Positions 52,877 to 64,000 of a stretch of 64,000 nt of DNA are shown here, piece by piece. The translations under genes were made by a program, and so were the position numbers. Source of the stretch: Lichenostomus cassidix. Taxonomy: Eukaryota > Chordata > Aves > Passeriformes > Meliphagidae. Where the stretch lies: NCBI GenBank assembly GCA_008360975.2, contig CM039193.1, positions 9,228,501 to 9,292,500 of the forward strand, read 5' to 3'. The number at the start of each line of letters is the position of its first letter. The stretch's first letter is position 1. A model generated the notes under the pieces. It had not been told where the DNA came from. It worked only from the letters and a program-made list of their open reading frames with translations, and did no database searches.

Positions 52877-55424
52877 CCTTTTCCTGGAATGTAATGTATT
52901 TAATGAAAATGTGAGGAGTACCAGATGCTGGCATTGCAAGCTCAGTCCAGCATTCATTCTTATCAGATGGGACTTGGATCAGTCCTTGAGAGGTGTTTAA
53001 TATCCTGTGAAAGTTGATGTGAGTTAAACCTTACCAAAGCTTGGCTTTTCTGCAGAGCCAACTTAAATGGGTTTTTTTGCACACAAAACTAGATCTACTT
53101 GTTTACTAAATGCAGAAAGTCTTCCTGTATCTTCATGAGAAGCAGGAATCTTCAATCCGTGTTATTTGCTACAAAATTGCAGGGAGTAAGAAATACACTC
53201 TGGTATCCCTTGGAAGCCAACCTGTTTGGTAACAGGGATGTGTTCTGGCTAACATCTTGGTCCCATCAAGGCCACTTCTATGAAAATAATTATCTACAGC
53301 ATTTCAGTTGAAAATGATTGCTTGAAACAAATTGTTCCTTTAAAAGTAATTTTGGTTTCTTGTTAAAAAGAAAAAAAACAGAAGAACAAAGCACGGAGTT
53401 TCTGTTGAACAATAGGTTATTGTATTTTTCCTAGAACTGATTCCTGTGAATACAGCAGCAGGTGTTACGAAATTATACATGCCTGAGAAGGGTTGGTAGG
53501 TGAATGAATGCAGAAGAAAAGAAGGAGAGACGTGGAGGTTGTGGGGAGATGAATTTCATGCTGTGTGCATTGAGGTGAAGAAATTAAAAAGTGCAACTTC
53601 CTCTTGGAATAACCTCAAAGTTTGGACAAGTTCTTCCTAGCTCAGATGCCAGAAGCAACAACTACACAAGTGGATGGAGGAGCTGCCACAACAGCCTCTG
53701 GTGGCACAAGAAGCTGCAGTCAGTGGAGCACATTCCCAGGCCAGGGTTGGGAGCACATTGTTGCAGTAGGGCTGGCACAGGGACTGGCAGCAGGTTGATA
53801 ACACTTTTTTTCCCCAGAATTATCTGGGAAAATGCTCAGTTGTTGTTTTGGAGGTAAGGGCTTTGTTTCTAGCAAGGGTGGTTCTTGTACACTGTGGCTG
53901 TTTCCGTGGGCTGGGAAAATTTCACTCAGAAATTTGTGATGAGAGGAATTAAGAGGAAACTTCACCAAGTTCTCATTTGTCTCTGGGTATCTACTGAGTA
54001 TGAGCTGGGAGGGGATTTGTTGCCAGTAAAAGGATAAATAAGAGGCTCTTCTTCACAAAAGGCAACCTCTGCCATTTGTACCAGATTTGTTGATACATGT
54101 ATTTATGAAATTAGGGAGGAGCTGTTCCCTAAATAGCTCAGTCTGTTCCAGTCTGAGCTTGCTGGTTAAAGGGAATTTTTTAAATCTTCCTGCAAAGGAA
54201 AGGAAAAGCATTTCAAAGCCCTGCTTGAGTCTGGCTTAGTGCTGTAGGAGACTCACACAGAAGGTGCCCTGGGCTGATGGAAGGGCACTGTGGTGGGCAC
54301 TGGGTTTTTCACTGGCATTCTTCCAAAAGCCCCACCCCACCTCCAGGAGAATAAAAACCAAGGAAACACTGGGCCCTTCCGCGGTTGGGTTGGGTTTTTT
54401 TTTTGATGCAGCAAGCTAAAATCATTGCGATGACAATGAAAATGTGCTCCAGAATCCTAAAGCAAAAGTGACTTTCTGTTTTCTTGTTTTAAGCACTTCA
54501 CAGGAGCATTGACTATCTTGTCTAAGGATTTAGTGCCTTTGCTGCTGTGTGCTTGGATGAGTTTTATGTAGGGCAGGATTATGCTTCAGCTCAACTTTCC
54601 CAATATTCCTGGAAAAGCAGTCTGGAGATCACTGACAGATGTGTTTTATCTATTCCTTTATTTTCTGTAACTTAAATAATACAGAGCCAAAGCAGTGTAT
54701 TTCTAGAGATGGGAAAAGACCTGAGCAGCAGTACTGGTTATAACGAACTCATGTACAAATTTTCCAAGGGCCTGACGAGCTGTGGATTTAGATAGGAGCA
54801 GAAGAAAATTAAAGTCACCTGCCAAGGAAGGCTTGGGCAAGGTAGAATCCTTCATGCAAACAACCCCTTGTCTGAAACAGAGACGTGGGAGGAGCTCTTG
54901 CTCTGCAGTGCACTTCATAATTAAGTAGTTCCAGGAAATCATGCACTCTGTTTGTATCAGCATTCAATGGGCTTTTTGTTTTCCTGTCCTGGGCTCTCGG
55001 ATCTACTTGTCTCTTGTGTTAAAGGCTAAGTGCTTTGAAGATAGGAGGCCACTGCTGTGCTGCTCTTGTGCACAGCTGACACTGCTGTCCCCAGCCTGCT
55101 GTGGTGGTGCTGAAATAACCCAAACTGCTCTTGGGGAGATGTGCTGGAGGGGTGGCTGGGTACAGCCTTGCAATCAAACCCAAATATATCACTGGCACCA
55201 GTGATGAGATGCCTCTGTGTGTGAAGTGCCAGCCTGGGGAGAGGGGGAATGATTGTGTGACTGTACTCCTCAGATGATGGTCCAGCCCCTGACCAGGCTG
55301 TAGTGGGGGCTGTGTCATTTGGGACCCGAACACCAATTTGAGAGTCAGAATGGGTGTGCATGGATATATCACTTTTCCAGTCCCCTCCTTCTGGTAATAC
55401 ATCAACTTTTTAAAGGTGAGTAGA

Positions 55425-55487
55425 TGCCTGAAGATGAAGCTAGATGATACAGTCTGTTTTTGAAGTACATGTCTGCATCTTCAGGCA
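55425..55487. repeat. Perfect inverted repeat (12-bp arms, 39-nt loop)
   Basis: TGCCTGAAGATG (55425-55436) and CATCTTCAGGCA (55476-55487) are exact reverse complements. Pairing does not extend beyond the arms, and the loop shows no further pairing by eye. The meaning is unknown. Confidence 0.85.
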
Positions 55488-56950
55488 CTCAGAGATCTTT
55501 AAAATCCCAGGCCTCGGAGCTTTGCTCCCAGGGCCACAGTTTGAATCATCACTAGCTGCCTGACCCATGCTCATGTACCCCTGGCTGCTCTTTGCCTGAC
55601 AACAGATAAATGTCTCCCTTGACTTACAGAAATAACTCTCCTCAAAATGGATCAAATCGCACTTAGTTTTAGTCATTTGGATTTCTGCTTCCAGCCTCAT
55701 GCTTTTAATTCTAGCAAAAAATACCAGCTTGCCTTAGCGCGAACAGCTTTTGGTTCTTAAGGCTGGTTTGGTATTCATTTCTCTAAACAAGGAATGCAAT
55801 TACCCTGTAGCAAAATAACTGTCTCCAACTGTCTTTTTTCCATTAAACAAATGGGAGGTTTTACCTCTTGGTCTTCCCATAAGATTAATGCACTTTCTCT
55901 GCAGGAGCTGTCTTAAAGCGATCCAGGAATCTGAGCAACTTGCAGACAGCAGCCTAATTGTCACAGAATCTGATTTAGCCAATGCTCATTTTCGTTGAGA
56001 GGTGATCTCTGCTAATAACATTCAATAATAACTCTTCTAAATGAAAAAAAAAAAACCCAAAACCTTCCTTCCTGCCCCCCCCTCCCTGTCAGGGATAATG
56101 AACTCCTAAATCAGCACTCTTTCCAAAGAAGACTTTTTCCCCATTTTAACAGAGTTTGGCTTGGCACCTAACTGATGTCAGGAGATCCTGGTGCCTGTGT
56201 TCACAGGAATAGTGGAGTTGTGCCTGACTTACTTTATTCCTGCCCCCCAGCTAAAGCTTGAAGATTTTTCCTACTCCTTCATCTGTCCAGTTTGTTTTTG
56301 AGGGAATGAGATGGGGATTATCTCTTTATTGTCACTGCACAAGACATGTACCATTGTTCTGCACTGCTTCTGCAGGGGAGGAGAGTTCAGAGCTCTGTGT
56401 AAAGGTGTAGGGACTTGGAAGGTTTTCTCTCTCTGGTGTTAGCAAGGCATGTAAATACTAAAAAATATTGTCAAAGAGTTACTGGAACTTTCTATGTTGT
56501 CATAGATTCCCATGGGATCAATATATGGAAAGTGTTGCACTCAGTTTTATTCAGGATCTAATGTACTTGGTGAGCTTTTCTGAAAGGTCTAGAGCCAGCA
56601 TTAGCATCGCTGCTTGAAAACCATCAATTACACAATCTTTCCTTTGGAAAATTTCTGGCCCTCTCAGTGTAAGAGAAAAAGCTTGAAAAATACTACTCTA
56701 ATAGCTCCAGCATTGATTGCTTGCAAAAAGAACCTGCACGGGATTTAAAAAGAGAGTTATTTTCCCAATTTTAACAAAAGAGAGGTTCATGAATTTTCAG
56801 TGCTTGGGTTGGTGCTGCGATTTGGGCTGGCTGGGCAATCAGGCTGGTTGCCAGCCTCACCTCCAAACTGATGCTGTGCTAGCCAGGAGAAATAACCGAG
56901 GGCACAAAGAGAAGGAGTTCCTTTAAAAAAACAACAATGTAACCTCTTGC

Positions 56951-56983
56951 ACAACAACAACAAAAAAAAAAAAAAAAAAAAAA
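56951..56983. repeat. (ACA)n followed by a 22-base poly(A) run
   Basis: ACAACAACAAC leads into 22 consecutive A. This is the longest homopolymer in the window. It could be the tail of a retrocopy, but the sequence upstream has no recognisable source and no target-site duplication was found by eye. Confidence 0.85.
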
Positions 56984-57054
56984 GCCTCATAAAAAAGTGA
57001 CTCCATTAATACCAGCTTGAGTGGCAGAGCAGGAAATGGGCTGCAAATGAACAA

Positions 57055-57330
57055 AGAGCCGTGCGCGCGGCGGGGATGCTCCTGCGAGCAAATGCCAGTT
57101 CCCATTTCAGTAGGCGGCGTGTGGCAGCCTCCTTTCCTGTTCAAACATTTTAGCCAGATAATGAGGGGGAAAAACCAAACATTTTTCACATAATCAACTG
57201 AGTTTGGAACGGAGGAGCGATCGGAGAAGCGGAGCTGTGGTGCTGATTGTTTGCTGGCTGACGCGGCTGTCAGCAGCAATGGGACGGGGCAGGGGGGTTG
57301 TTGCTAATTGCCGGCAGCGCCTGTAGCTCG
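57055..57330. promoter_or_regulatory. CpG-containing cluster 2 kb upstream of the first common GRIP2 exon
   Basis: CpG-rich words group here: GTGCGCGCGGCGGGGATGCT, GTAGGCGGCGTG, GGAACGGAGGAGCGATCGGA, GACGCGGCTGTC, and TTGCCGGCAGCGCC. It could be another internal GRIP2 promoter. I looked for an ATG exon ending in a donor that leaves one G and did not find one: the ATG at 57280 reaches TAG after 15 codons. If it is a promoter, it would have to supply a non-coding leader or use an internal start. Confidence 0.3.
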
Positions 57331-59247
57331 GGTCACTGCTCTTGGCCACTTGGCTGCTGCTGGAAGCTGTTGTTCATGCACAGGCAACCTGGTTTCTTGC
57401 TCAAAGGGAAGCCGAGGAATGTTTGCCAACAGCTGTTGGGGTAGGGAGCGTAACCAGTAGCGAACTGGGGTTTCCTATCAACATCGATTGGGGTCGTGAT
57501 GGGGAAATGAAGCGCAAAAGGGTGCTGGTGACTGTCTGGTCCGGGGCGGTGTGTTTATGGGAAACAGATGGTTCACTGCTTTAGTTTGCCAGCAGATTAT
57601 GGAGCTGGCTTTGAACCATCTTGCGTGGTTTCCCAGGAACGCAGGGATCCCATCCACAGCAGAATGTCACTGCCCTGAGCACGTTACCTGGGGGCAGAGC
57701 TGGCAGCAGTGCTCCTGTGTGGAGGGCAGCTGCGTGCTGGGGTGGTCCTCTCCATCCACAGTGTCCTGTGAGACCAAAGGAACACTGATGCTCCAGTGCC
57801 AGCGAGAAGCTCCAGCCCTGGGTGGCCCAGGGTATGTTGCAAGTGCCTTTTGCACAATTACCTCCATTATTGAAAAAGGAACCTCGTGCTGGGTATCCCG
57901 AGTTTTAGGGTTCTTCTTCCAATGTGTTGCTGCATTGGGGAAAGAGGTAAAGGGAGGTTATAGCTGTTGGAGATGTGGGCAGGGAGCAGTTGGATCTGCA
58001 TTGTCCTGCTGCTCCCCTGGGAGTTGCCACCTTGCTTTATACTCCCAAACCATCCCTGTTATCTGACTCTGCAGTTCTGCCAGGAATGGGGTGACAGAGA
58101 GAGGGTAAAACGGGATATTGGGAAAAACCTCCTGGTGAGGGAGACTAAGTTTTACACCATCTTTTTTCTGTTTATGAGGAAAGTGGGCTGCCAGCAAACT
58201 GAACATTGGGATTGGGTCCTCTCTAAACAGAGCCCTATCTTGAATGGGACTGAACTAAAATTTTTGTTCTGTTTGTGTGGAGTGAGACAAAAACTCCTTT
58301 GTAACTTAAATGTAACTTACTTGAGGGCTATGGACAGGAATAAATGGATAAGGTTTTCAGTAACCTATATTTATACTATCATGTACAACTTCTAAACCAT
58401 CACAGTTACTGAAAAGTCTGTGAATGTGGACTTGGAGAATGGGAGTTATTTGATACTACATGGTTACTGCAAATTATTGATTGGAAAAGTGCCAGCCTTT
58501 TAGGAAATGCCATAAAATAGACATTTTAGATGGATGGTAGTGAGATCTGGAGAAGCATGCCACCTTCTCTGCAGATAAGCTCTGTGTTAACTCTGTAGCA
58601 GCCTTCTAATTGGAGAACACAAAGATATTTAGATGCTTTAAATTTCAGCTTATGCTGGACAGTGTATTTACAGTATATAATGCTGTTCTCTCTTCACTCT
58701 GACTCTTTTTTTTTCTTTTAATCACTTAAGAGAAGGTGCTCTCCATATTGTACAGAGGCTGAAATGGCAGCAGGAAAATGTGACTTTGAAATAATGGGAT
58801 CTATAAGAATAGGCAATTTCACTCAAGTATAGTGATTTAGTGCCCTGTTAGTGTCCTGATGTATAACTCCATTTCCAAAGACCGTAAGTTTCTTCACAAG
58901 CATAATGACAGGCTTGAAACTTGTGAGACTAATGCCCCAGCTTTTTCTATCCTCAGCTGTTCCACATAATTACAGGAGTAAGGGAATTTTGTTCTCTCCT
59001 AGCAGATTAGTTCCAAGAAGAATAAATCAGATAATGTTACTGCCTTCTTGTTTCCCTCTCTACAAGGTGAGAGCCCACATGGTGCAGTGCAAAGCTGGGG
59101 CTAGTAATGTTTTTTTCTTGCCTGCACTCTGTGATACAGATGTGATTCCAATTTCAGTGTCACCAGGACAACTTGTTAAAGTGCTCTGGTTCAGTTATTT
59201 GTAGCTTTTGGTACTAATTTCAGCTTCTGTGTTTGCTCTGCTCACAG

Positions 59248-59328
59248 ACGATGGCCCTTACTCGAAGGGGAGCAAGGACTCTGGTGGGATGGACGCAGCC
59301 CTGGTCTCCAGGAGGCAAAGCATCCCAG
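59248..59328 (+). CDS. GRIP2: GRIP2 common exon, N-terminal linker before PDZ1
   Basis: The acceptor is GCTCTGCTCACAG and the donor CCAG|GTAAAG; the exon is 81 nt, phase 1 to phase 1. With one G from the upstream exon it codes [14 protein letters not shown], then [13 protein letters not shown]. This matches the linker of vertebrate GRIP2 as I remember it (the [11 protein letters not shown] and RRQSIPEEFRGVT block). The equivalent segment of the paralogue GRIP1 is clearly different (DESPYTK), so GRIP2 is preferred. The RRQSIP motif is a basophilic kinase-type site (R-R-x-S). The segment lies just ahead of the first PDZ domain and is shared by isoforms with different first exons. Confidence 0.93.
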
Positions 59329-62300
59329 GTAAAGGAGGGGATCAACTTCTGCTCCAAAACATTGGGGAATCCATTACACTTTAACTGGAGACCCCTAGAA
59401 TGGGTAAAACCCCTCAAAACACTAATTTTGGTGCATTTATCAGCAAGGCTTTTGCTGGAGGAGAGAAATGGATGGTAGTAACTGGTCTCAGTGAGTGGTG
59501 TATTACTGGTACAATCCCTGTCTGGTGTGGGGCTGTTGATAGAAGCTACAGGGAGCTGGCAAAGGACTTATTCCTGCGCTGGACTGACAATCACAAAGAA
59601 GAAAACAGCAGCAACGGAGAGAGGGAAGAAGTGCTGCCATATCTGAGCTCATCAGGAAGGGAGGGAGACTGGCAGCGTCTGGCAAGCTTTGTATTTCCCA
59701 CATCTGACTAAGTTTGTTTTGATATTTAGTCAGTCACAGGCAAATTTTTGTGTGAGATAAACCTTCCCATGCAGAAGCACCCCGGGGGCTGAAGAGGAAG
59801 TAGAGAAGTTGTAGTTCATTTGCCTCTGTTGGTGCTGGGCTTCGTGTGCCAGCAGCAGTCCAGCAGGTCTGGATGGGTTGCCCTGGACAATTCATCTGCT
59901 TCTTAGGAAAGCCAGGAAGGCTTTGATTCTGACTTCTGCTTCCTAATGACCCAGTCACAGGTTTAGTTTAGAGTATTCTAGGTAATGGGGGGGAAGGGGG
60001 GCCCTTTTGCTACTGCTTCATCATTCAGTAGTTGTTTCAGAGAATATTCTGCATCCTCTGGGGCTTCTGCAACACATTGCCCTGATGGGGAGGGGCTCAC
60101 AAGAGCCACTGTGTCCAACAACCCCAGCTCAAGGCATCTCAATGGGGAGGGAAAAAATGTTGGTACGCTCTTCCCGTCCTGGGGTGCTTTGAGCAGCAAA
60201 ATCTAATTGTATATGCCAGCAGAAGAAATCCAACTACCCATATATGGTGCTTGAAGTCTATGTCTTGAAGGACCAGATCCTCCTTAACCAGCTCACTTTT
60301 ACACTGTGTGGGTCTGTGACACTGGCAGTAGATTTATAGAGGCATGGGTCAAAATCCCTTATGGCTGACCTTGATCGATTGATCTCAGGGACTTGCCTTT
60401 TTTGGAGCAGTGATTTCTCCTTGAACCCATAACAATGGGTAATTGCACTCTGGGAGTTCTCATTTTAAAAACTTATCAAGGATCAAAATTAAACCCTGTT
60501 GAAGAGCTAATAATCTCCCCTTGTGGCACCATCTGTGTTGATCAGTTATGTCTGTAGTTGAGAGGAAATTTGCAGGATGCTGTTGGATGTTGTTCTTTCC
60601 AGCACGGCAGAGAGCCCCCCAAGTTTCTGGCAGCCCCTGGGATCCCGGCTTGGTGAATTGAAAATTAACTTACTGCAGTTGGCAAGGGATCAAAACTGAG
60701 TTTAAAGAGCAGAAGTATTATGGACCTGACATTTTTACAACAAGCTGCCAGTGCCACATTAAATGGGTGCCCAGCAGTGCCTAAACGCCTGCCAGACTGG
60801 AGCTAGATTGCAAAGAGGTTCCCTACTCACATTAATCAAGGGCACAGATTATTCTTGGAAGTGCTTTACAAAACAGGTAGTGCATGGCAGGACTCTAAGT
60901 GAGCTGCAATTTCTGGTGTCCTGGTGGCTTTGAACAGGAGCAAAATGCTAGTGATGAGGCACCACAGTGCCAAATGACCTCATGTTTTGGATGGATGGAG
61001 GAGGTCCTGCACCAGCATAGATCTTCTGTGTCAATATGCTATTTAAGGGGCCCTGCCTTGCTCTGGAAATCAGTGTGCAAGAGGTTTCAAATATTCCCTC
61101 TCCAAACACAACATCTTATTTAAGCCTCGTGAGGTTTGCTGTGCAAACAAACTCCTGGGCCACTTGCAACATGGGATTTTTGTCCACCTCTGTGGGACTG
61201 CTGCTTGCTGTGTGCTGCCAGTGCCCATCCATCACCTTCTCCTGCACAGCCTTGGAGAAAGGCCCCTGTGTGAGGGTGACTTGTTTCCTCCTGTAAAATC
61301 ATGGAAGATTTCAGTACACTGAGATAGTGGAGGTGGGTGGATAATGTTGTAGACAAATTGTGTAAAAGCTTCTTAGAGGAGGCACTGGGAAGATGTAGAA
61401 GTCATCCTATTTTGCCCCAGGGTTAGTCCTCCTTTGAGCAGAGTCTGAGGTCTGTTGTGTGCAGTAATGCAGAGCTGCCTTTTGCCAAGTCTGCAGAGCT
61501 CTTGGTCTTTCTCTTGGGCCAGGGCTGACTCTCCTGCTCATTTACTGTGCTTTCCATGCCAAATCCAGAAGCTGGATAAATTTAGGAACCCTACTTTTGT
61601 AAAACCCAGACATGAGCTGTGATGAGATTAAAACTGATACCAGGTTGGGCTGATATGTAAGTGCTGGACAGACAGGAGCATTGTCTTGGGCTAGAGAAAG
61701 TAAAGTGTGCACTGCCTGCAGCACCAAGAGAAGCAGAACTGGTGCAGCAGGTGTGGGGTGGGCATCCCCTAAGCCTGGTATGGCAGGCAGTGCATGTGGA
61801 ACAAGTCACACTGTAAAAGTGACTTGTAGCTTCAATTCCAGCAGTAGATGAGGTGGGAATGGAGAGTTTGACTTGGACCAGGTGCAGATGGGTGGGCAAA
61901 CTGCTGTCAGTGAATGAAGGTCATGCCTCCCCCTCCTCCCCCTAGTGATGGCAGGATCTCACCCCTCTCCACATTATGCTCTGTATCTCCCAGCTATATT
62001 GATGTCTCATGATATATTATAATCACCGTATTTTGAGATCCACTCTGTTCTCTCCATCCAGACAGCTACTGCAGGTCCACAGCATCCACCTCCTGTGTGA
62101 CTGTGACTGCCTGAGATAGCCCTGTTAATGCCCTCCCCACTCTATATCAAACATATTTCCTGAGGTGGTTTCCCTGGACCATTGCTGTGATCCCATCACC
62201 CTGGTTTTGAATTTTTCTACTGCCTCCAGCACCTTGAAATACAAGGTTTTTACACTCCCATAAGCCCTCATTCCTCTGCCTTGTCTTCCTTGGTCCTGCC

Positions 62301-62510
62301 TGCCAGACCTGCATGTAAACATTTCTGTGTGTCTACCAGGACACACTTCTGTTTCACAACTTAACAATTTTAAATAAACCGAGGTTTTTTCTTCATGCTA
62401 GTTGTACAATCATCCCAGGTCTGCTTTCCCACCACCTACAGGAAAAGGGTGTCCTTGGCATTGAGGGGAATGGGCCTTCCATTGAGTTGTCTTTATTCCT
62501 GATCTTTCAG
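59329..62510 (+). other. GRIP2: GRIP2 intron
   Basis: The intron runs from GTAAAG to TTTATTCCTGATCTTTCAG. It holds no supported exon. ORFs up to about 100 codons are present on both strands without any domain. Confidence 0.85.
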
Positions 62511-62646
62511 AGGAGTTCAGAGGGGTCACAATCGTGGAGCTGATTAAGAAGGAAGGAAGCACCCTCGGGTTAACCATTTCAGGTGGCACAGACAAAGATG
62601 GAAAGCCAAGAGTCTCCAATCTGAGGCCAGGAGGACTGGCTGCAAG
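62511..62646 (+). CDS. GRIP2: GRIP2 exon encoding the first half of PDZ domain 1
   Basis: 136 nt, phase 1 to 2, acceptor CTTTCAG and donor GCAAG|GTGAGA. It completes the Glu codon of [16 protein letters not shown] and continues with [30 protein letters not shown]. The S-T-L-G-L-T-I-S segment is the carboxylate-binding loop and beta-B strand of a PDZ fold (the GLGF position is TLGL), followed by the long beta-B/beta-C loop and the G-G-L-A-A turn. GRIP2 is a multi-PDZ scaffold (seven PDZ domains, about 1000 residues in mammals) that binds AMPA-receptor subunits GluA2/3 through central PDZ domains at excitatory synapses. The first PDZ belongs to the N-terminal tandem. The sequence resembles GRIP2 ([25 protein letters not shown]) more than GRIP1. 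Confidence 0.95.

Positions 62647-64000
<1,354 letters not shown>

Larger units (their letters stand above)
38177..59247 (+). other. GRIP2: GRIP2 intron (21 kb)
   Basis: The intron starts at GTGAGT and ends at TTTGCTCTGCTCACAG. I found no supported exon inside. Segments with exon-like splice signals were checked. 51176-51208 (acceptor CTCCACAG, donor AAG|GTAAGT) is only 33 nt. 42753-43090 ends at AAGG|GTAAGT but in the wrong phase for the common exon. ORFs such as 44581-45138 (+, 185 codons) and 57551-58066 (+, 171 codons) have no domain. Old interspersed-repeat-like sequence may lie around 41500-41900. Confidence 0.6.

Noticed and set aside
56951..56983. Poly(A) run as the tail of a processed pseudogene
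   Set aside because: No recognisable coding sequence upstream and no flanking target-site duplication seen; kept only as a repeat.

Overview
This is vertebrate nuclear DNA, most likely avian. It is mostly intron with four kinds of signal: spliced exons, CpG-rich promoter-like islands, simple repeats and a few old repeat remnants. The bird reading rests on one CR1-like LINE tail near 26.7 kb, the absence of recognisable Alu, B1 or L1 sequence, and generally low repeat content. It is an inference. There are no bacterial-type genes, tRNA genes, rRNA genes or CRISPR arrays. Apart from the exons listed, I found no open reading frame with a recognisable domain; most look like chance ORFs in non-coding DNA.

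The one gene identified with high confidence is the 5' part of GRIP2 (glutamate receptor interacting protein 2, also called ABP) on the + strand. Three constitutive exons lie at 59248-59328, 62511-62646 and 63425-63570. They encode the N-terminal linker and essentially the whole first PDZ domain, with intact splice sites and consistent phases (1-1, 1-2, 2-1). The gene continues past the right edge. Two candidate alternative first coding exons lie upstream: 38137-38176, just downstream of the strongest CpG island, and 12697-12775. Both have an upstream in-frame stop, an ATG, and a donor that leaves exactly one G, which is what the exon at 59248 needs to complete its first Asp codon. The window therefore looks like about 50 kb of alternative-promoter architecture giving GRIP2 proteins different N-termini.

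Near the left edge (2095-2610) three short ORF segments with good splice sites, compatible phases and a terminal TAA look like the 3' end of another + strand gene with very short introns (77 and 134 nt). I do not recognise the protein.

Layout: 1-2094, possible intron of the unidentified gene; 2095-2610, its last exons; 2611-12400, intergenic or regulatory DNA; 12400-12775, candidate distal GRIP2 promoter and first exon; 12776-37300, intron with a GC-rich island near 30.5-31.0 kb; 37300-38176, CpG island and proximal first exon; 38177-59247, intron with another CpG cluster near 57.1-57.3 kb; 59248-64000, GRIP2 common exons and introns. I found no wholly new biological system. The most useful leads are the alternative GRIP2 N-termini, the unidentified compact gene, and two perfect hairpins.
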